Source: Salipiger sp. IMCC34102 (GTDB taxonomy: Bacteria > Pseudomonadota > Alphaproteobacteria > Rhodobacterales > Rhodobacteraceae). Taken from it: a DNA stretch of 64,000 bases. The position numbers and the translations under genes were made by a program. The notes below the pieces were generated by a model. It was given only the letters and a program-made list of their open reading frames with translations. It was not told where the DNA came from and searched no databases. Location: the NCBI RefSeq assembly GCF_004145405.1, contig NZ_SELQ01000001.1, positions 124,001 through 188,000 on the forward strand, given 5' to 3'. Shown here one piece after another: positions 9,003 through 18,812 of this stretch (its first letter is position 1; the number at the start of each line of letters is the position of its first letter).

Positions 9003-9397
9003 CACTCGTCGTCCCGATCCAGGTCGCGCGCCACGTGTTCGTCGGCGAAGAGCGCACGGGTCGCATCCATCCGGTCGAAGGTGTCGTCGATCTCGAAGCG
9101 GATCTCGGGGGCGAACTTGATCGACAGCGCCTTGGAGACCTCGCGCCGGATCTCGTGGCGGGAATTGCGCAAGGCGGTGAGCATCTCCTCCTTCTGGCCG
9201 CCGCCCAAGGGGAGCACGTAGGCCGTCGCCACCTTGAGGTCTGGCGAGCAGCGCACCTCGCCCACGGTGATCGACATGCGCGCGAGGTCGGGGTCGTGGA
9301 TCTCTCCACGCTGGAGGAGTTCCGACAGGCGACGGCGAATCAGTTCGCCGACACGCAATTGCCGCTGGTTCGGACCGGAGGGGGATTTCTTTGCCAT
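9002..9397 (-). CDS. rbfA: Ribosome-binding factor A
   Basis: 131-residue small KH-like protein that assists late maturation of the 30S subunit and 16S 5'-end processing. Recognised by [49 protein letters not shown] and a C-terminal acidic tail usual in alphaproteobacteria. Start chosen at the ATG giving MAKKSPSGP; an ATG three codons upstream (9406, MGAMAKK) is possible. It is the first gene of the minus block rbfA-DUF2233-truB and is divergent from dapB. Confidence 0.95.
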   Translation of the reverse strand: MAKKSPSGPNQRQLRVGELIRRRLSELLQRGEIHDPDLARMSITVGEVRCSPDLKVATAYVLPLGGGQKEEMLTALRNSRHEIRREVSKALSIKFAPEIRFEIDDTFDRMDATRALFADEHVARDLDRDDE

Positions 9398-9493
9398 GGC
9401 CCCCATCTAACCACGCGGGCGGACATTTCCAAGCGAGGGTTTTCGCGCCCCCGCGCGGCGGCTATCACGGGCGCCATCGGACAGGAGATCGCC

Positions 9494-10303
9494 ATGGAAG
9501 ACACACCCGGAATCGTCGTCACCGGAGCCGCGGGCCGGATGGGCCGGATGCTGATCCGCGCGATCGCCGAGGCGGACGCCTGCCGCCTGGTCGGGGCGCT
9601 GGTGCGCGAAGGTCACGACTGGGTCGGGCAGGACGTGGGCACGGCCATGGGCGGCGCGAAGCTGGGCGTCACGGTGACCGACGACGCGCTGGAGGCCTTC
9701 GCCCGCGCGCAGGCGGTGATCGACTTCACCACGCCCGCCGCCACGGTGCGCTTCGCGGGACTGGCGGCACAGGCGCGGGCGGTCCACGTGATCGGCACCA
9801 CCGGCCTGGCCCCGGAGGACATCGCCGCCATCGACCGCGCGGCCCATCACGCGGTGATCGTGCGGGCCGGCAACATGTCGCTCGGCGTGAACCTGCTGAC
9901 GCAGCTGACGCGCAAGGTCGCCGCCGCCCTGGATGCCGAGTTCGACATCGAGGTGATCGAGGCGCATCACCGCCACAAGGTCGACGCGCCGTCGGGCACC
10001 GCCCTCATGTTGGGGGAGGCGGCCGCCGAAGGCCGTGGCGTCGGCCTGGGCGAGGTCCGCGATTCAGGCCGGGACGGGATGACCGGCGCGCGCAAAAGCG
10101 GTGCCATCGGATTTCACGCGATCCGCGGCGGGGACATCGTGGGCGATCACGAGGTGCTCTTCGCCGCCGAAGGCGAGCAGATTGCCCTGCGTCACCGCGC
10201 CACCGACCGCGGCATCTTCGCCCGCGGCGCGCTGAAGGCCGCCCTTTGGGGGCAGGACAAGGCGCCGGGCCACTACGACATGCTGGACGTGTTGGGGCTT
10301 TGA
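9494..10303 (+). CDS. dapB: 4-hydroxy-tetrahydrodipicolinate reductase
   Basis: 269-residue NAD(P)H-dependent enzyme of lysine/diaminopimelate synthesis. The nucleotide-binding loop is GAAGRMGRM (11-19). The catalytic signature [15 protein letters not shown] (about 156-170) contains the acid/base histidine and the lysine. GTTGL and GNMSLGVN are also family marks. AGGAG precedes the ATG. Its product feeds cell-wall meso-DAP, as does asd at 20058. Divergent from rbfA, with about 95 bases between for promoters. Confidence 0.98.
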   Translation: MEDTPGIVVTGAAGRMGRMLIRAIAEADACRLVGALVREGHDWVGQDVGTAMGGAKLGVTVTDDALEAFARAQAVIDFTTPAATVRFAGLAAQARAVHVIGTTGLAPEDIAAIDRAAHHAVIVRAGNMSLGVNLLTQLTRKVAAALDAEFDIEVIEAHHRHKVDAPSGTALMLGEAAAEGRGVGLGEVRDSGRDGMTGARKSGAIGFHAIRGGDIVGDHEVLFAAEGEQIALRHRATDRGIFARGALKAALWGQDKAPGHYDMLDVLGL

Positions 10304-10342
10304 CCGACCTCACGCCCTGAGCCATCGCGGCTTGGGCAGCGC

Positions 10343-10537
10343 TCAGAAGTCGATCGCCAGGCCCTTGTTCTCCCAGTCGCCGTAGCGGACGGGTTCGGGT
10401 CCATCGCGGCCACCGCGCTCGGGCGGCAGGTCGAGGGCCTCGCGGTCCTTGCGACGGGCCTCGGCCTCGGCCAAAGCGCGCTGCGCCGCGGGGGGCAGAT
10501 CGGGGGTCTGGATCTTCGGATCGGTCGGTTCGGTCAT
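10343..10537 (-). CDS. DUF1674 / succinate dehydrogenase assembly factor 4-like protein
   Basis: 64 residues from ATG at 10537 (MTEPTDPKIQTPDLPP). The C-terminal pattern GGRDGPEPVRYGDWENKG...AIDF is the hallmark of the DUF1674 family, whose mitochondrial member SDHAF4 binds flavinylated SdhA and promotes assembly of succinate dehydrogenase. A bacterial chaperone role is inferred from that relation. An in-frame ATG at 10573 gives a longer version without family support. The gene is divergent from rsmB and convergent with dapB. Confidence 0.85.
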   Translation of the reverse strand: MTEPTDPKIQTPDLPPAAQRALAEAEARRKDREALDLPPERGGRDGPEPVRYGDWENKGLAIDF

Positions 10538-10608
10538 CTGGGGGCCTGTCCTTGCCGGGTCACGCCCCTTCATATACGTCGCCTGCGACACCGAACAAGG
10601 CAATCGTC

Positions 10609-11880
10609 ATGGACACTTCCGGCCTCGCCCCGCGCCGTGCCGCGCATCACCTGCTGCAACAAGTCACTACCGAAGGCCGCCTGCTGTCGGAACTGATCGG
10701 CGGCGGCGCGCTGGATCACCTTGCCCCCGCCGATCGCGCCCGCGCGCAGCGGCTGGCCACCGACACGCTGCGGATGATCGACAGGGCGGATCGCGCGCTG
10801 AAACCGCATTTGCGGACCCCACCGCCGCCGCATGTGATGAACGCCCTGCGCCTGGGCACGGTAGAGCTTGGACAAGGCGAGGCGGCCCACGGCGTCGTCA
10901 ACGCCTGCGTCGAGATCGTTGGCCGCAACCCGCATACCGCCCGCATGAAGGGGCTGACCAATGCCGTGCTGCGCAAGATGGCCGACCGCTCTCCCGGGGG
11001 CTGGGACAAGCTGCCCGTTCCGCTGCTGCCGGGCTGGCTGCGCCAACCTCTCGTCGCGGCCTGGGGCCGGGCCGCCGTGCAGGACATGGAAGCGGTGCAG
11101 GCGAAAGCCCCGCCGCTGGACCTGACGGCCAAGGGCGATCCGGCCGAGGCGGCACGCGCCACGGGCGGCACCGTTCTGCCCACCGGAACCCTGCGTGTCG
11201 CCGACGCGGGCCAGGTCAGCCAGATGCCGGGCTTCGAGGCCGGGGACTGGTGGGTGCAGGACGCCGCCGCGGCGATCCCCGTCAAGCTGCTGGGCGAGGT
11301 CTCGGGGCTCACGGCACTGGACCTTTGCGCGGCACCGGGCGGCAAGACGCTGCAACTGGCCGCGGGCGGGGCCGTGGTGACGGCGGTGGACGCCTCCGAG
11401 ACACGGCTCGCACGGGTCGGCCAGAACCTCGCGCGGACCGGTCTGAAGGCGGAGGTTCTGACGCAGGATGCCTTCGATGTGACCGGCCAATGGGACGTGG
11501 TGCTTCTGGACGCGCCCTGTTCCGCCACCGGCACCCTGCGCCGCCACCCCGACCTTCCCTATGCCAAGGACGGCTCCGAGTTCGGCGCGCTCATCGACCA
11601 GCAGGCGGCGCTGATCGACCATGCGCTGACCCTGGTCAAACCGTGGGGGCGCTTGCTGTTCTGCACCTGCTCTCTGCTGCCCGACGAAGGCGAGGTGCAG
11701 ATCGAGGAGGCGTTGGAGCGGCACCCGGACCTGAAGATCGACCGCGCGGCGTTGGACCTGCCCGGGCTGGACCCCGCCTGGATCACCGAGGAAGGCGGCC
11801 TGCGCCTGCGTCCCGACTACTGGGCCGACCGGGGCGGGATGGACGGGTTCTATGCCGCGGTGCTGACAAAGCCCGCGTGA
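10609..11880 (+). CDS. rsmB: 16S rRNA (cytosine-967-C5)-methyltransferase
   Basis: 423 residues. The N-terminal NusB-like RNA-binding domain (APRRAAHHLLQQV..., about 1-140) is followed by a Rossmann methyltransferase. SAM-binding motif LDLCAAPGGKTLQLA, the DAPCSATGTLRRHPD motif with the catalytic PC cysteine, and the second cysteine in LLFCTCSLLPDEGE are all intact. Start at 10609 (MDTSGLAPRRA) fits the family; upstream in-frame extension to 10552 does not. First gene of the rsmB-heparinase-purH run. Confidence 0.96.
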   Translation: MDTSGLAPRRAAHHLLQQVTTEGRLLSELIGGGALDHLAPADRARAQRLATDTLRMIDRADRALKPHLRTPPPPHVMNALRLGTVELGQGEAAHGVVNACVEIVGRNPHTARMKGLTNAVLRKMADRSPGGWDKLPVPLLPGWLRQPLVAAWGRAAVQDMEAVQAKAPPLDLTAKGDPAEAARATGGTVLPTGTLRVADAGQVSQMPGFEAGDWWVQDAAAAIPVKLLGEVSGLTALDLCAAPGGKTLQLAAGGAVVTAVDASETRLARVGQNLARTGLKAEVLTQDAFDVTGQWDVVLLDAPCSATGTLRRHPDLPYAKDGSEFGALIDQQAALIDHALTLVKPWGRLLFCTCSLLPDEGEVQIEEALERHPDLKIDRAALDLPGLDPAWITEEGGLRLRPDYWADRGGMDGFYAAVLTKPA

Positions 11881-11946
11881 CAGGATGCCGCGAGGCGGCT
11901 AACCTCTCGCGCAATAACAAACGCGTCCCAAGACCGAAGGCAGCAG

Positions 11947-13692
11947 GTGGATTACACGCCGTCCTGGCGGGCGCGCCGCATGGCGCACCTAAACCGCACC
12001 CACGCCCGCCGCGCCGCCCGCGCGCGTGCCGCGACCGGATTCGCAGCCGCGCCGGAGCCGCGGGGAATCGGCCGATTCGCGCGTGGACGGCAGCTCTTGT
12101 CCGGCAATTTCCTCTTCGCGGGCGTGCTCACCACCTCGCCCGGGGGATCCGTCTGGGATGCCGAGGGCGATCCCGCGCTGATCGACCCCGACCTGCACGG
12201 CTTCGGCTGGCTGGACGACCTGGCCGCGGTCGGTGACGCCAGGGCGCGCCATGCCGCGCGGGACTGGATCGCCCAGTGGATCGAGACTTGCGAAGACGGC
12301 TCAGGTCCGGGCTGGACGCCGGAGCTTGCGGGACAGCGCCTGATCCGCTGGATCTCTCACGAAGGCTTCGTGCTGCGCGCGGCGCCGGAGGATTTTCGCG
12401 CCACCTATCTGCGCAGCCTGGGCCAGCAGACGCGGTTCTTGTCGAAACGCTGGTCGGCGGCACCGGCGGGGCTGCCACGGATGGAAGCGCTCTGCGGCTT
12501 GACCTACGCCAGCCTGATGCTGACCGGGGTGCGCGCCCTGCCGCCGCTCGCCGCCCTCGCAAAAGCCTGCCGCACCGACGTCGGGATGGACGGCAGCCTC
12601 ACCACCCGCAATCCCGAGGAGCTGCTGACGGTCCTGACCCTGCTGCAATGGGCAATCCGCGCATTGACCGTGACGGACACGGACATCCCGTCCGATCTGA
12701 CCGATTGCGCCGCCCGCGCGGCCGCGACCCTGCGCAGCTTGCGGCACAGCGACGGCGGGCTCGCGCGATTCCACGGCGGCGGGCGCGGGTTGGACGGCGC
12801 GCTGGACACCGCGTTGTCGCAGGCCGGACCGGCGGCCCCCCTGTCGCCCGAACCGCGCATGGGCTACGCGCGGCTCTCGGCGGGGCGCACCAGCGTGATC
12901 GCGGATGCCGGCCCTCCGCCGCAGGGAGCCGCGTCGCGCAACGGACATGCCTCGACCCTCGCGTTCGAGCTGACCAGCGGGCGGCGGGCGGTGATCGTCA
13001 ACTGCGGCTCCGGGGTGACGTTCGGGCCGGACTGGCGCCGCGCGGGGCGGGCTACGCCCAGCCATTCGACCCTGTCGCTGGCGGGCTACTCGTCCTCGCG
13101 CCTCGGCCCGCCGGACCCCGCACCGCCGCACCGCGCAGCCCTCGTCGACCCGCCGGAGCGGGTCCAGGCGGTCCTGAGCCGACAACCCGACAGCCTGCGT
13201 GCCGAGATGTCCCACGACGGGTTCCGGTCGACCCACGGCCTGACCCATGCCCGCATCCTCGAGATGACGCTCGACGGGCGTGGCCTGATCGGTGAGGATC
13301 TGCTGACCACCCTGTCGGACGCCGACAAGGCGCGCTTCGATCGCGCGCAGCAGGCCGAGGATCTGCCCATCGCGATCCGTTTCCACCTGCACCCGGACGT
13401 GGACGCCCACGTCGACATGGGCGGGGCCGCGGTGTCGCTGACCTTGAAATCGGGGGAAATCTGGGTGTTCCGCCACGACGGCCATGCGGAGCTTTCGCTC
13501 AAACCCTCGGTCTACCTCGAAACCGGGCGATTGAAGCCGCGACCGGCGCAACAGGTGGTTTTATCCGACGCCGCGATGTCCTATGCGACGCGCATCCGCT
13601 GGTCCCTGACCAAGGCGCAGGACACGCCCGACGTGATCCGCGACCTCGGTCCGCTCCGGTCGGAGGACGATGACCACGAGGATGCCCCATGA
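11947..13692 (+). CDS. Heparinase II/III family protein
   Basis: 581 residues from a GTG start (upstream GAAGGCAGCAG). The N-terminal half is alpha-helical (alginate-lyase-like toroid; [31 protein letters not shown]) and the C-terminal half (from about 300) is the heparinase II/III beta-domain: [64 protein letters not shown]. Such proteins are putative polysaccharide lyases; in Rhodobacterales this gene nearly always lies between rsmB and purH, and its substrate is unknown. No signal peptide is seen, so its place in the cell is unclear. Its stop overlaps the purH start (ATGA), so translation is coupled. Confidence 0.88.
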   Translation: MDYTPSWRARRMAHLNRTHARRAARARAATGFAAAPEPRGIGRFARGRQLLSGNFLFAGVLTTSPGGSVWDAEGDPALIDPDLHGFGWLDDLAAVGDARARHAARDWIAQWIETCEDGSGPGWTPELAGQRLIRWISHEGFVLRAAPEDFRATYLRSLGQQTRFLSKRWSAAPAGLPRMEALCGLTYASLMLTGVRALPPLAALAKACRTDVGMDGSLTTRNPEELLTVLTLLQWAIRALTVTDTDIPSDLTDCAARAAATLRSLRHSDGGLARFHGGGRGLDGALDTALSQAGPAAPLSPEPRMGYARLSAGRTSVIADAGPPPQGAASRNGHASTLAFELTSGRRAVIVNCGSGVTFGPDWRRAGRATPSHSTLSLAGYSSSRLGPPDPAPPHRAALVDPPERVQAVLSRQPDSLRAEMSHDGFRSTHGLTHARILEMTLDGRGLIGEDLLTTLSDADKARFDRAQQAEDLPIAIRFHLHPDVDAHVDMGGAAVSLTLKSGEIWVFRHDGHAELSLKPSVYLETGRLKPRPAQQVVLSDAAMSYATRIRWSLTKAQDTPDVIRDLGPLRSEDDDHEDAP

Positions 13693-15278
13693 CCGACCTT
13701 TTCCCCCTGCGCCGCGCGCTGCTGAGCGTCTCCGACAAGACCGGCCTGATCGAGCTGGGCCAGGCCCTGGCCGCCCGCGGGGTCGAGCTGCTCTCGACCG
13801 GAGGATCGGCCAAGGCTCTGCGGGACGCAGGCCTCGACGTGCGTGACGTGGCAGAGGTCACCGGCTTCCCCGAGATGATGGACGGCCGCGTGAAGACGCT
13901 GCATCCGGTGGTCCACGGCGGGCTTCTGGCCGTGCGCGACAACGACGCCCACGCCGCCGCGATGGAAGAGCATGACATCGGCGGGATCGACCTGCTGGTC
14001 GTGAACCTCTACCCCTTCGAGGAGACGGTCGCGAAGGGTGCCGACACCGCCACCTGCATCGAGAACATCGACATCGGCGGCCCCGCCATGATCCGTTCGG
14101 CGGCCAAGAACCACGCCTTCGTGACGGTGGTGACGGATGTCACCGACTACGACGCCCTGCTGGCCGAGTTGGAGGCCAACGACGGCCAGACCACGCTCGC
14201 CTTCCGCAAGGGCCTCGCCCAGACCGCCTACGGGCGCACGGCGGCCTACGACACCGCCGTCAGCACCTGGATGGCGGGGGCCATCGAGCTGGACACGCCG
14301 CGCCGACGCAGCTTTGCGGGCACCCTGCGGCAAGAGTTGCGCTATGGCGAGAACCCGCATCAGTCCGCCAGCTTCTACGCCGATGGCAGCGCCCGCCCCG
14401 GCGTCGCCACCGCCGTCCAGCATCAGGGCAAGGAGCTGTCCTACAACAATATAAACGACACCGATGCCGCCTTCGAACTGGTGGCCGAGTTCGACCCCGC
14501 GGAAGGCCCTGCGGTGGCGATCATCAAGCACGCCAACCCCTGCGGCGTGGCCCGCGGCGACACGCTGGTGGAGGCCTACCACAAGGCCTTCGACTGCGAC
14601 CGCACCTCCGCCTTCGGCGGGATCGTCGCGCTCAACATGCCGCTCGACGAGGAAACCGCGAAAGCCATCGCCGAGATCTTCACGGAAGTGGTGATTGCCC
14701 CCGGCGCCTCTGACGCGGCCCGCGCCGTCTTCGCCGCCAAGAAAAACCTGCGCCTGCTGACCACGGACGGACTGCCCGATCCGAAAGCGCCCGTGACGAC
14801 ATATCGCCAGGTCGCGGGCGGAATGCTGGTTCAGGACAAGGACACCGGCCACGTCGGCGCGGACGATCTGCGGGTCGTGACCAAAGCGCAACCCACCGAG
14901 GCTCAGATGGCAGACCTGCGTTTCGCCTGGACCGTGGCCAAGCACGTGAAATCCAACGCCATCGTCTACGTAAAGGATGGCGCCACCGTCGGCGTCGGCG
15001 CGGGCCAGATGAGCCGCCTCGACAGCGCGCTCATCGCCGCGAAAAAGGCCGAGCGCATGGCCGAGGCGATGGACCTAGCCGAGCCTCTGACCAAGGGCAG
15101 CGCCGTGGCCTCGGACGCGTTCTTTCCCTTCGCCGACGGTCTGATGGAGGCCGCGGCGGCAGGCGCCACCTGCGTGATCCAGCCCGGCGGGTCGATGCGC
15201 GACGACGAGGTCATCGCGGCCGCCGATCAGGCCGGCATCGCGATGGTCTTCACCGGCATGCGCCATTTCAAGCATTAG
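13689..15278 (+). CDS. purH: Bifunctional AICAR transformylase / IMP cyclohydrolase
   Basis: 529 residues, normal length. It carries out the last two steps of purine synthesis, formylating AICAR with 10-formyl-THF and closing the ring to IMP. The IMP cyclohydrolase domain is N-terminal ([41 protein letters not shown]). The transformylase domain follows ([66 protein letters not shown]). The ATG overlaps the stop of the heparinase-like gene by four bases; lspA follows ten bases after the stop. Confidence 0.98.
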   Translation: MTDLFPLRRALLSVSDKTGLIELGQALAARGVELLSTGGSAKALRDAGLDVRDVAEVTGFPEMMDGRVKTLHPVVHGGLLAVRDNDAHAAAMEEHDIGGIDLLVVNLYPFEETVAKGADTATCIENIDIGGPAMIRSAAKNHAFVTVVTDVTDYDALLAELEANDGQTTLAFRKGLAQTAYGRTAAYDTAVSTWMAGAIELDTPRRRSFAGTLRQELRYGENPHQSASFYADGSARPGVATAVQHQGKELSYNNINDTDAAFELVAEFDPAEGPAVAIIKHANPCGVARGDTLVEAYHKAFDCDRTSAFGGIVALNMPLDEETAKAIAEIFTEVVIAPGASDAARAVFAAKKNLRLLTTDGLPDPKAPVTTYRQVAGGMLVQDKDTGHVGADDLRVVTKAQPTEAQMADLRFAWTVAKHVKSNAIVYVKDGATVGVGAGQMSRLDSALIAAKKAERMAEAMDLAEPLTKGSAVASDAFFPFADGLMEAAAAGATCVIQPGGSMRDDEVIAAADQAGIAMVFTGMRHFKH

Positions 15279-15288
15279 GAGAGGCGCG

Positions 15289-15759
15289 ATGCGCATCGTA
15301 TTCTGGGCGGGGTTCTGGACCTTCCTGATCGACCAGGCGACCAAGTATGCCGTGGTGCATTGGATGGGCCTGATGACCCGGCAGGAGATCGACATCCTCC
15401 CCCCGTTCATGGTGTTCCAGATGGCGTGGAACCGGGGCGTGAACTTCGGCCTCGGGGCCCAGGCCGACATGCGCTGGTGGCTGGTCGGCGTGGCGCTTGT
15501 CATCTCGGGCGTGGTGCTGTTCTGGCTCTGGCGCAGCGGCGGGACCAAGTGGATCCAGATCAGTGCGGGCCTTCTGGTGGGCGGGGCGCTCGGCAACGTG
15601 GTGGACCGGATCCTCTACGGGGCGGTCGCGGATTTCATCAACATGAGCTGTTGCGGGATCCGCAATCCCTTCGCCTTCAACGTGGCCGATGTCGCCATTT
15701 TCGCGGGCGCGCTGGGACTTGCGTTCCTGCCCAACCCCGCGACCAAGAAGGCCGGGTGA
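15289..15759 (+). CDS. lspA: Lipoprotein signal peptidase (signal peptidase II)
   Basis: 156-residue inner-membrane aspartyl protease with four predicted membrane helices that cleaves signal peptides of acylated prolipoproteins. The two catalytic Asp regions are seen: GALGNVVDRILYGAVADFI and FNVADVAIFAG; the first helix has IDQATKY. GGAGAGGCGCG precedes the ATG. It is followed directly by a lipoprotein gene (15809). It would also process the two tiny lipoproteins at 1976 and 2136. Confidence 0.97.
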   Translation: MRIVFWAGFWTFLIDQATKYAVVHWMGLMTRQEIDILPPFMVFQMAWNRGVNFGLGAQADMRWWLVGVALVISGVVLFWLWRSGGTKWIQISAGLLVGGALGNVVDRILYGAVADFINMSCCGIRNPFAFNVADVAIFAGALGLAFLPNPATKKAG

Positions 15760-15808
15760 CGCAGCCCACGGCTTGCGCTAGACAACCGACGGAAGCAGGA
15801 GAACAGGC

Positions 15809-16021
15809 ATGCGGACACGGATTTTGGCACTGGCGGCGATTGCGGCCCTTGCAGGCTGCGGCGGATCGCCCGGATCCGTGGGGCCTGACGAATTCTCGAT
15901 CGTGCCGAACCAGCCGCTGGTGATCCCGTCCACCAATGCCCTGCCCCCGCCCCGCCCGAACGGAACCAATCCCGCCGATCCCGCACCGCGCAGCATCGCC
16001 GCGCGCGCGATGGGCGGCTAA
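15809..16021 (+). CDS. DUF3035 (BamF-type) small lipoprotein
   Basis: 70 residues. Signal and lipobox (LAALAGC, Cys17), then GPDEFSIVPNQPLVIP, LPPPRPNGTN and a terminal MGG: the pattern of the alphaproteobacterial DUF3035 family, some of whose members were described as BamF, an outer-membrane lipoprotein associated with the beta-barrel assembly machine. This copy is short; many relatives are twice as long. Preceded by GCAGGAG. Its place between lspA and two M16 peptidases is usual in Rhodobacterales. A role in outer-membrane assembly is inferred only from the family. Confidence 0.8.
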   Translation: MRTRILALAAIAALAGCGGSPGSVGPDEFSIVPNQPLVIPSTNALPPPRPNGTNPADPAPRSIAARAMGG

Positions 16022-16029
16022 CGGTTTGC

Positions 16030-16043
16030 TTACAACGTTGTAA
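16030..16043. promoter_or_regulatory. Perfect 14-bp palindrome upstream of the M16 peptidase pair
   Basis: TTACAACGTTGTAA, perfectly symmetric, 65 bases before the M16 start and just after the lipoprotein stop. It has the look of a dimeric repressor operator. The regulator is unknown. Confidence 0.45.
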
Positions 16044-16108
16044 CTTTCGTTGTCCGGGCGGTTCATGCTCTTAGGTATGGGTCAGCATCCCAAACCGACA
16101 GGCGACCC

Positions 16109-17449
16109 ATGATCCGAGCTCTTACCGCTGTCCTCATCGCCCTCGCCCCCGTGGCGGTCGCGCAGGAGGCCCCGGACGATGTCACCACCTTCACCCTGGA
16201 CAACGGGATGGACGTCGTCGTGATCGAGGATCACCGCGCCCCGGTCGTGACCCACATGGTCTGGTATCGCGCCGGCTCCGCGGATGAACCCGTGGGGTCG
16301 TCCGGCGTCGCGCATTTCCTCGAACACCTGCTGTTCAAGGCGACGGACAACCTCGACTCCGGCGAGTTCAGCGCCACGGTCGCAGAGAACGGCGGATCGG
16401 ACAACGCCTTCACAAGCTACGACTACACCGCCTATTTCCAGCGCATCGCCGCCGATCGCCTGCCGCTGATGATGGAGATGGAATCGGACCGGATGGCGAA
16501 CCTGGCACTCGTCCAGGACGACATCGAAACCGAACGGGGCGTGATCCTCGAAGAGCGCAACCAGAGGACCGAGAACAACCCCGGCGCTCTCGCCCGGGAA
16601 CAGTTCGTCGCCTCGCTCTACCAGAATCACCGCTACGGCGTGCCGATCATCGGCTGGAAGCACGAGATGGAGACGCTGGACCTCGAAGACGCGCAGGCGT
16701 TCTACGACCTTTACTACTCGCCCAACAACGCGATCCTGATCGTGGCCGGCGACGTCGATCCGGACGAGGTCCGCACCCTGGCGGAAACCTACTACGGCCC
16801 GATCCCGAACGAGCCCGACCTGCCCGAACGCCTGCGCGCGACCGAGCCGGAGCAGCGCGCGCCGCGCCGGATCACCTACACCGACGCGCGGGTGGCAGAG
16901 CCCTACCTGATGCGGCTGTACCTCGCGCCCGAACGCGACAGCGGCGCGCAGGAAGAGGCGGCGGCGCTGACCTTGCTGGCAGAGCTGCTGGGCGGATCGT
17001 CCTTCACCTCGGAACTGGGGCGGGCGCTGCAGTTCGAGGACCAGATCGCGACCTACGCCGGGGCGGGCTACAGCGGAACCAGCCTTGATTCGACGACCTT
17101 CGGACTGTCGGTCGTACCCGCCGACGGCGTGACCCTGTCGGAGGCGGAAGCGGCGATGGACGGTGTGATTGCCCGGTTCATGGAAGAGCCCATCGACGAG
17201 GCCGCGCTCGAGCGGATCAAGTCGAACCTGCGCGCCTCGGAGATCTACGAGCAGGACAGCGTGGTGTCGCGCGCGCAGAAATACGGCCGTGCCCTGACGC
17301 AGGGCCTGACTGTCGACGACGTGGCCGCCTGGCCCGACATCGTGCAATCCGTCACAGAGGAGGACATCAAGGCCGCCGCCGCCCGCGTGCTGGACCTTGA
17401 CCAGTCCGTGACCGGCTGGGTCGTAGGCAAGGAGGAGCAAGCTCAATGA
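16109..17449 (+). CDS. M16 (pitrilysin) family zinc peptidase, catalytic subunit
   Basis: 446 residues with a signal peptide (MIRALTAVLIALAPVAVAQ). The inverted zinc motif HFLEH is at residues 69-73, and the distal glutamate region GVILEERNQR follows, so it should be an active periplasmic metallopeptidase. The C-terminal inactive M16 domain starts near residue 190 (YYSPNNAILIVAGD). The TGA overlaps the ATG of the next M16 gene, which lacks the zinc motif; the two likely form a heterodimer like other paired bacterial M16 peptidases. The substrate is unknown; in this place next to lspA and DUF3035 it may handle peptides of the cell envelope. Confidence 0.93.
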   Translation: MIRALTAVLIALAPVAVAQEAPDDVTTFTLDNGMDVVVIEDHRAPVVTHMVWYRAGSADEPVGSSGVAHFLEHLLFKATDNLDSGEFSATVAENGGSDNAFTSYDYTAYFQRIAADRLPLMMEMESDRMANLALVQDDIETERGVILEERNQRTENNPGALAREQFVASLYQNHRYGVPIIGWKHEMETLDLEDAQAFYDLYYSPNNAILIVAGDVDPDEVRTLAETYYGPIPNEPDLPERLRATEPEQRAPRRITYTDARVAEPYLMRLYLAPERDSGAQEEAAALTLLAELLGGSSFTSELGRALQFEDQIATYAGAGYSGTSLDSTTFGLSVVPADGVTLSEAEAAMDGVIARFMEEPIDEAALERIKSNLRASEIYEQDSVVSRAQKYGRALTQGLTVDDVAAWPDIVQSVTEEDIKAAAARVLDLDQSVTGWVVGKEEQAQ

Positions 17450-18756
17450 TCCGTTACGTTCTCGCCTTTTGCGCGACCATCGCAGGCACCACCGCCTTTG
17501 CGGCCGTCGACATCCAGGAAGTGACCTCCGACGGGGGCATCACCGCCTGGCTGGTCGAGGATCACAACATTCCCTTCACGGCCCTCGAAATCCGCATCCG
17601 CGGCGGCGCATCGCTGGACGAGGAGGGCAAGCGCGGCGCCACCAACCTGATGATGGGCCTTCTCGAAGAGGGTGCGGGCGAGATGGACGCGCAGGCCTTC
17701 CAGACACGACGCGAAGAACTTTCCGCCTCCTACGGGTTCGACACCGGCGACGACATGATCAGTGTCTCGGCCCAGTTCCTGACCGAGAACCGCGACGAGG
17801 CCGTTGATCTTCTGAGACTGGCGCTCGTGGAACCCCGGTTCGACGAGACCGCGGTTGAGAGGGTGCGTGCGCAGGTGCTGGCCGGGATCTCCCGCGCCGA
17901 GAAATCGCCCAACGAAATCGCGAGCGAGGCATTCTTCGCATCCGCCTTCCCGGACGATCCCTACGGCACACCCTTGCGGGGCACGACCGACAGCGTCACC
18001 GCCCTGTCGCGCGCGGATATCGTGACAGCCTGGCAGAACGCCCTGGTGCAGGACCGTATTTACGTGGGCGCCGTGGGCGACATCACCCCCGAGGCGCTTG
18101 GCGATGTGCTCGACCGCCTTCTCGGGGACCTGCCGCAAAGCGGACCGCCCCTGCCGGGTCCCGTGGACGTGCAGATCGACGGCGGTATCTCGGTCGTAGA
18201 TTTTCCCACCCCGCAGTCCGTGGCCCTCTTCGGCCATGAAGGGATGGACCGGGACGATCCCGATTACTTTGCCGCCACGATCCTGAACGAGGCGCTTGGC
18301 GCCGGCGGGTTCGAATCGCGCCTTATGGACGAGGTGCGCGAGAAGCGCGGGCTGACCTACGGCGTCTCCACCTACCTTGTGCCCAAGGATCGCGCGGCGC
18401 TGGTGCTGGGGTCCGTGGCGTCCGCCAACGGGTCCATCGCGGAAGCCGTCGACGTCATCCGCGACGAATGGGCCCGCATCGCCGAGGAGGGCATGACGCA
18501 GGAAGAACTCGACCGTGTGAAGCTGTTTCTGACCGGGGCCTATCCCTTGCGGTTCGACGGCAACGCCAACATCGCCAGCATCCTGGTGGGCATGCAGATG
18601 ATCGATCTGCCGCGCGATTACGTGGCCAACCGCAACGATTACATCGAAGCCGTGACGCTGGACGACGTGAACCGCGTGGCAGCCGAGCTTTACAACCCCG
18701 AAGCGCTCCGGTTCACCGTCGTGGGAACTCCCGAAGGCCTGGCTGAGACCCCCTAG
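17446..18756 (+). CDS. M16 family peptidase, non-catalytic partner
   Basis: 436 residues with a signal peptide (MIRYVLAFCATIAGTTAFA). The place of HxxEH is taken by TNLMMGLLEEGAG, so zinc binding is lost. The C-terminal half keeps the paired Arg-Tyr substrate-binding signature in EVREKRGLTYGVSTYL. This is the known division of labour in paired M16 proteins: one chain supplies zinc, the other the R-Y pair. Translationally coupled to the catalytic partner by ATGA. Periplasmic. Confidence 0.93.
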   Translation: MIRYVLAFCATIAGTTAFAAVDIQEVTSDGGITAWLVEDHNIPFTALEIRIRGGASLDEEGKRGATNLMMGLLEEGAGEMDAQAFQTRREELSASYGFDTGDDMISVSAQFLTENRDEAVDLLRLALVEPRFDETAVERVRAQVLAGISRAEKSPNEIASEAFFASAFPDDPYGTPLRGTTDSVTALSRADIVTAWQNALVQDRIYVGAVGDITPEALGDVLDRLLGDLPQSGPPLPGPVDVQIDGGISVVDFPTPQSVALFGHEGMDRDDPDYFAATILNEALGAGGFESRLMDEVREKRGLTYGVSTYLVPKDRAALVLGSVASANGSIAEAVDVIRDEWARIAEEGMTQEELDRVKLFLTGAYPLRFDGNANIASILVGMQMIDLPRDYVANRNDYIEAVTLDDVNRVAAELYNPEALRFTVVGTPEGLAETP

Positions 18757-18812
18757 GTCGCAGGACCTCGCATCTTAACCTTTCACGAGGATTTTGGTGC
18801 GAGGTACCGGTC

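Noticed and set aside
17446-18756. Second M16 gene as a decayed pseudogene
   Set aside because: Loss of HxxEH is the normal state of the partner chain; the R-Y pair and full length are kept.
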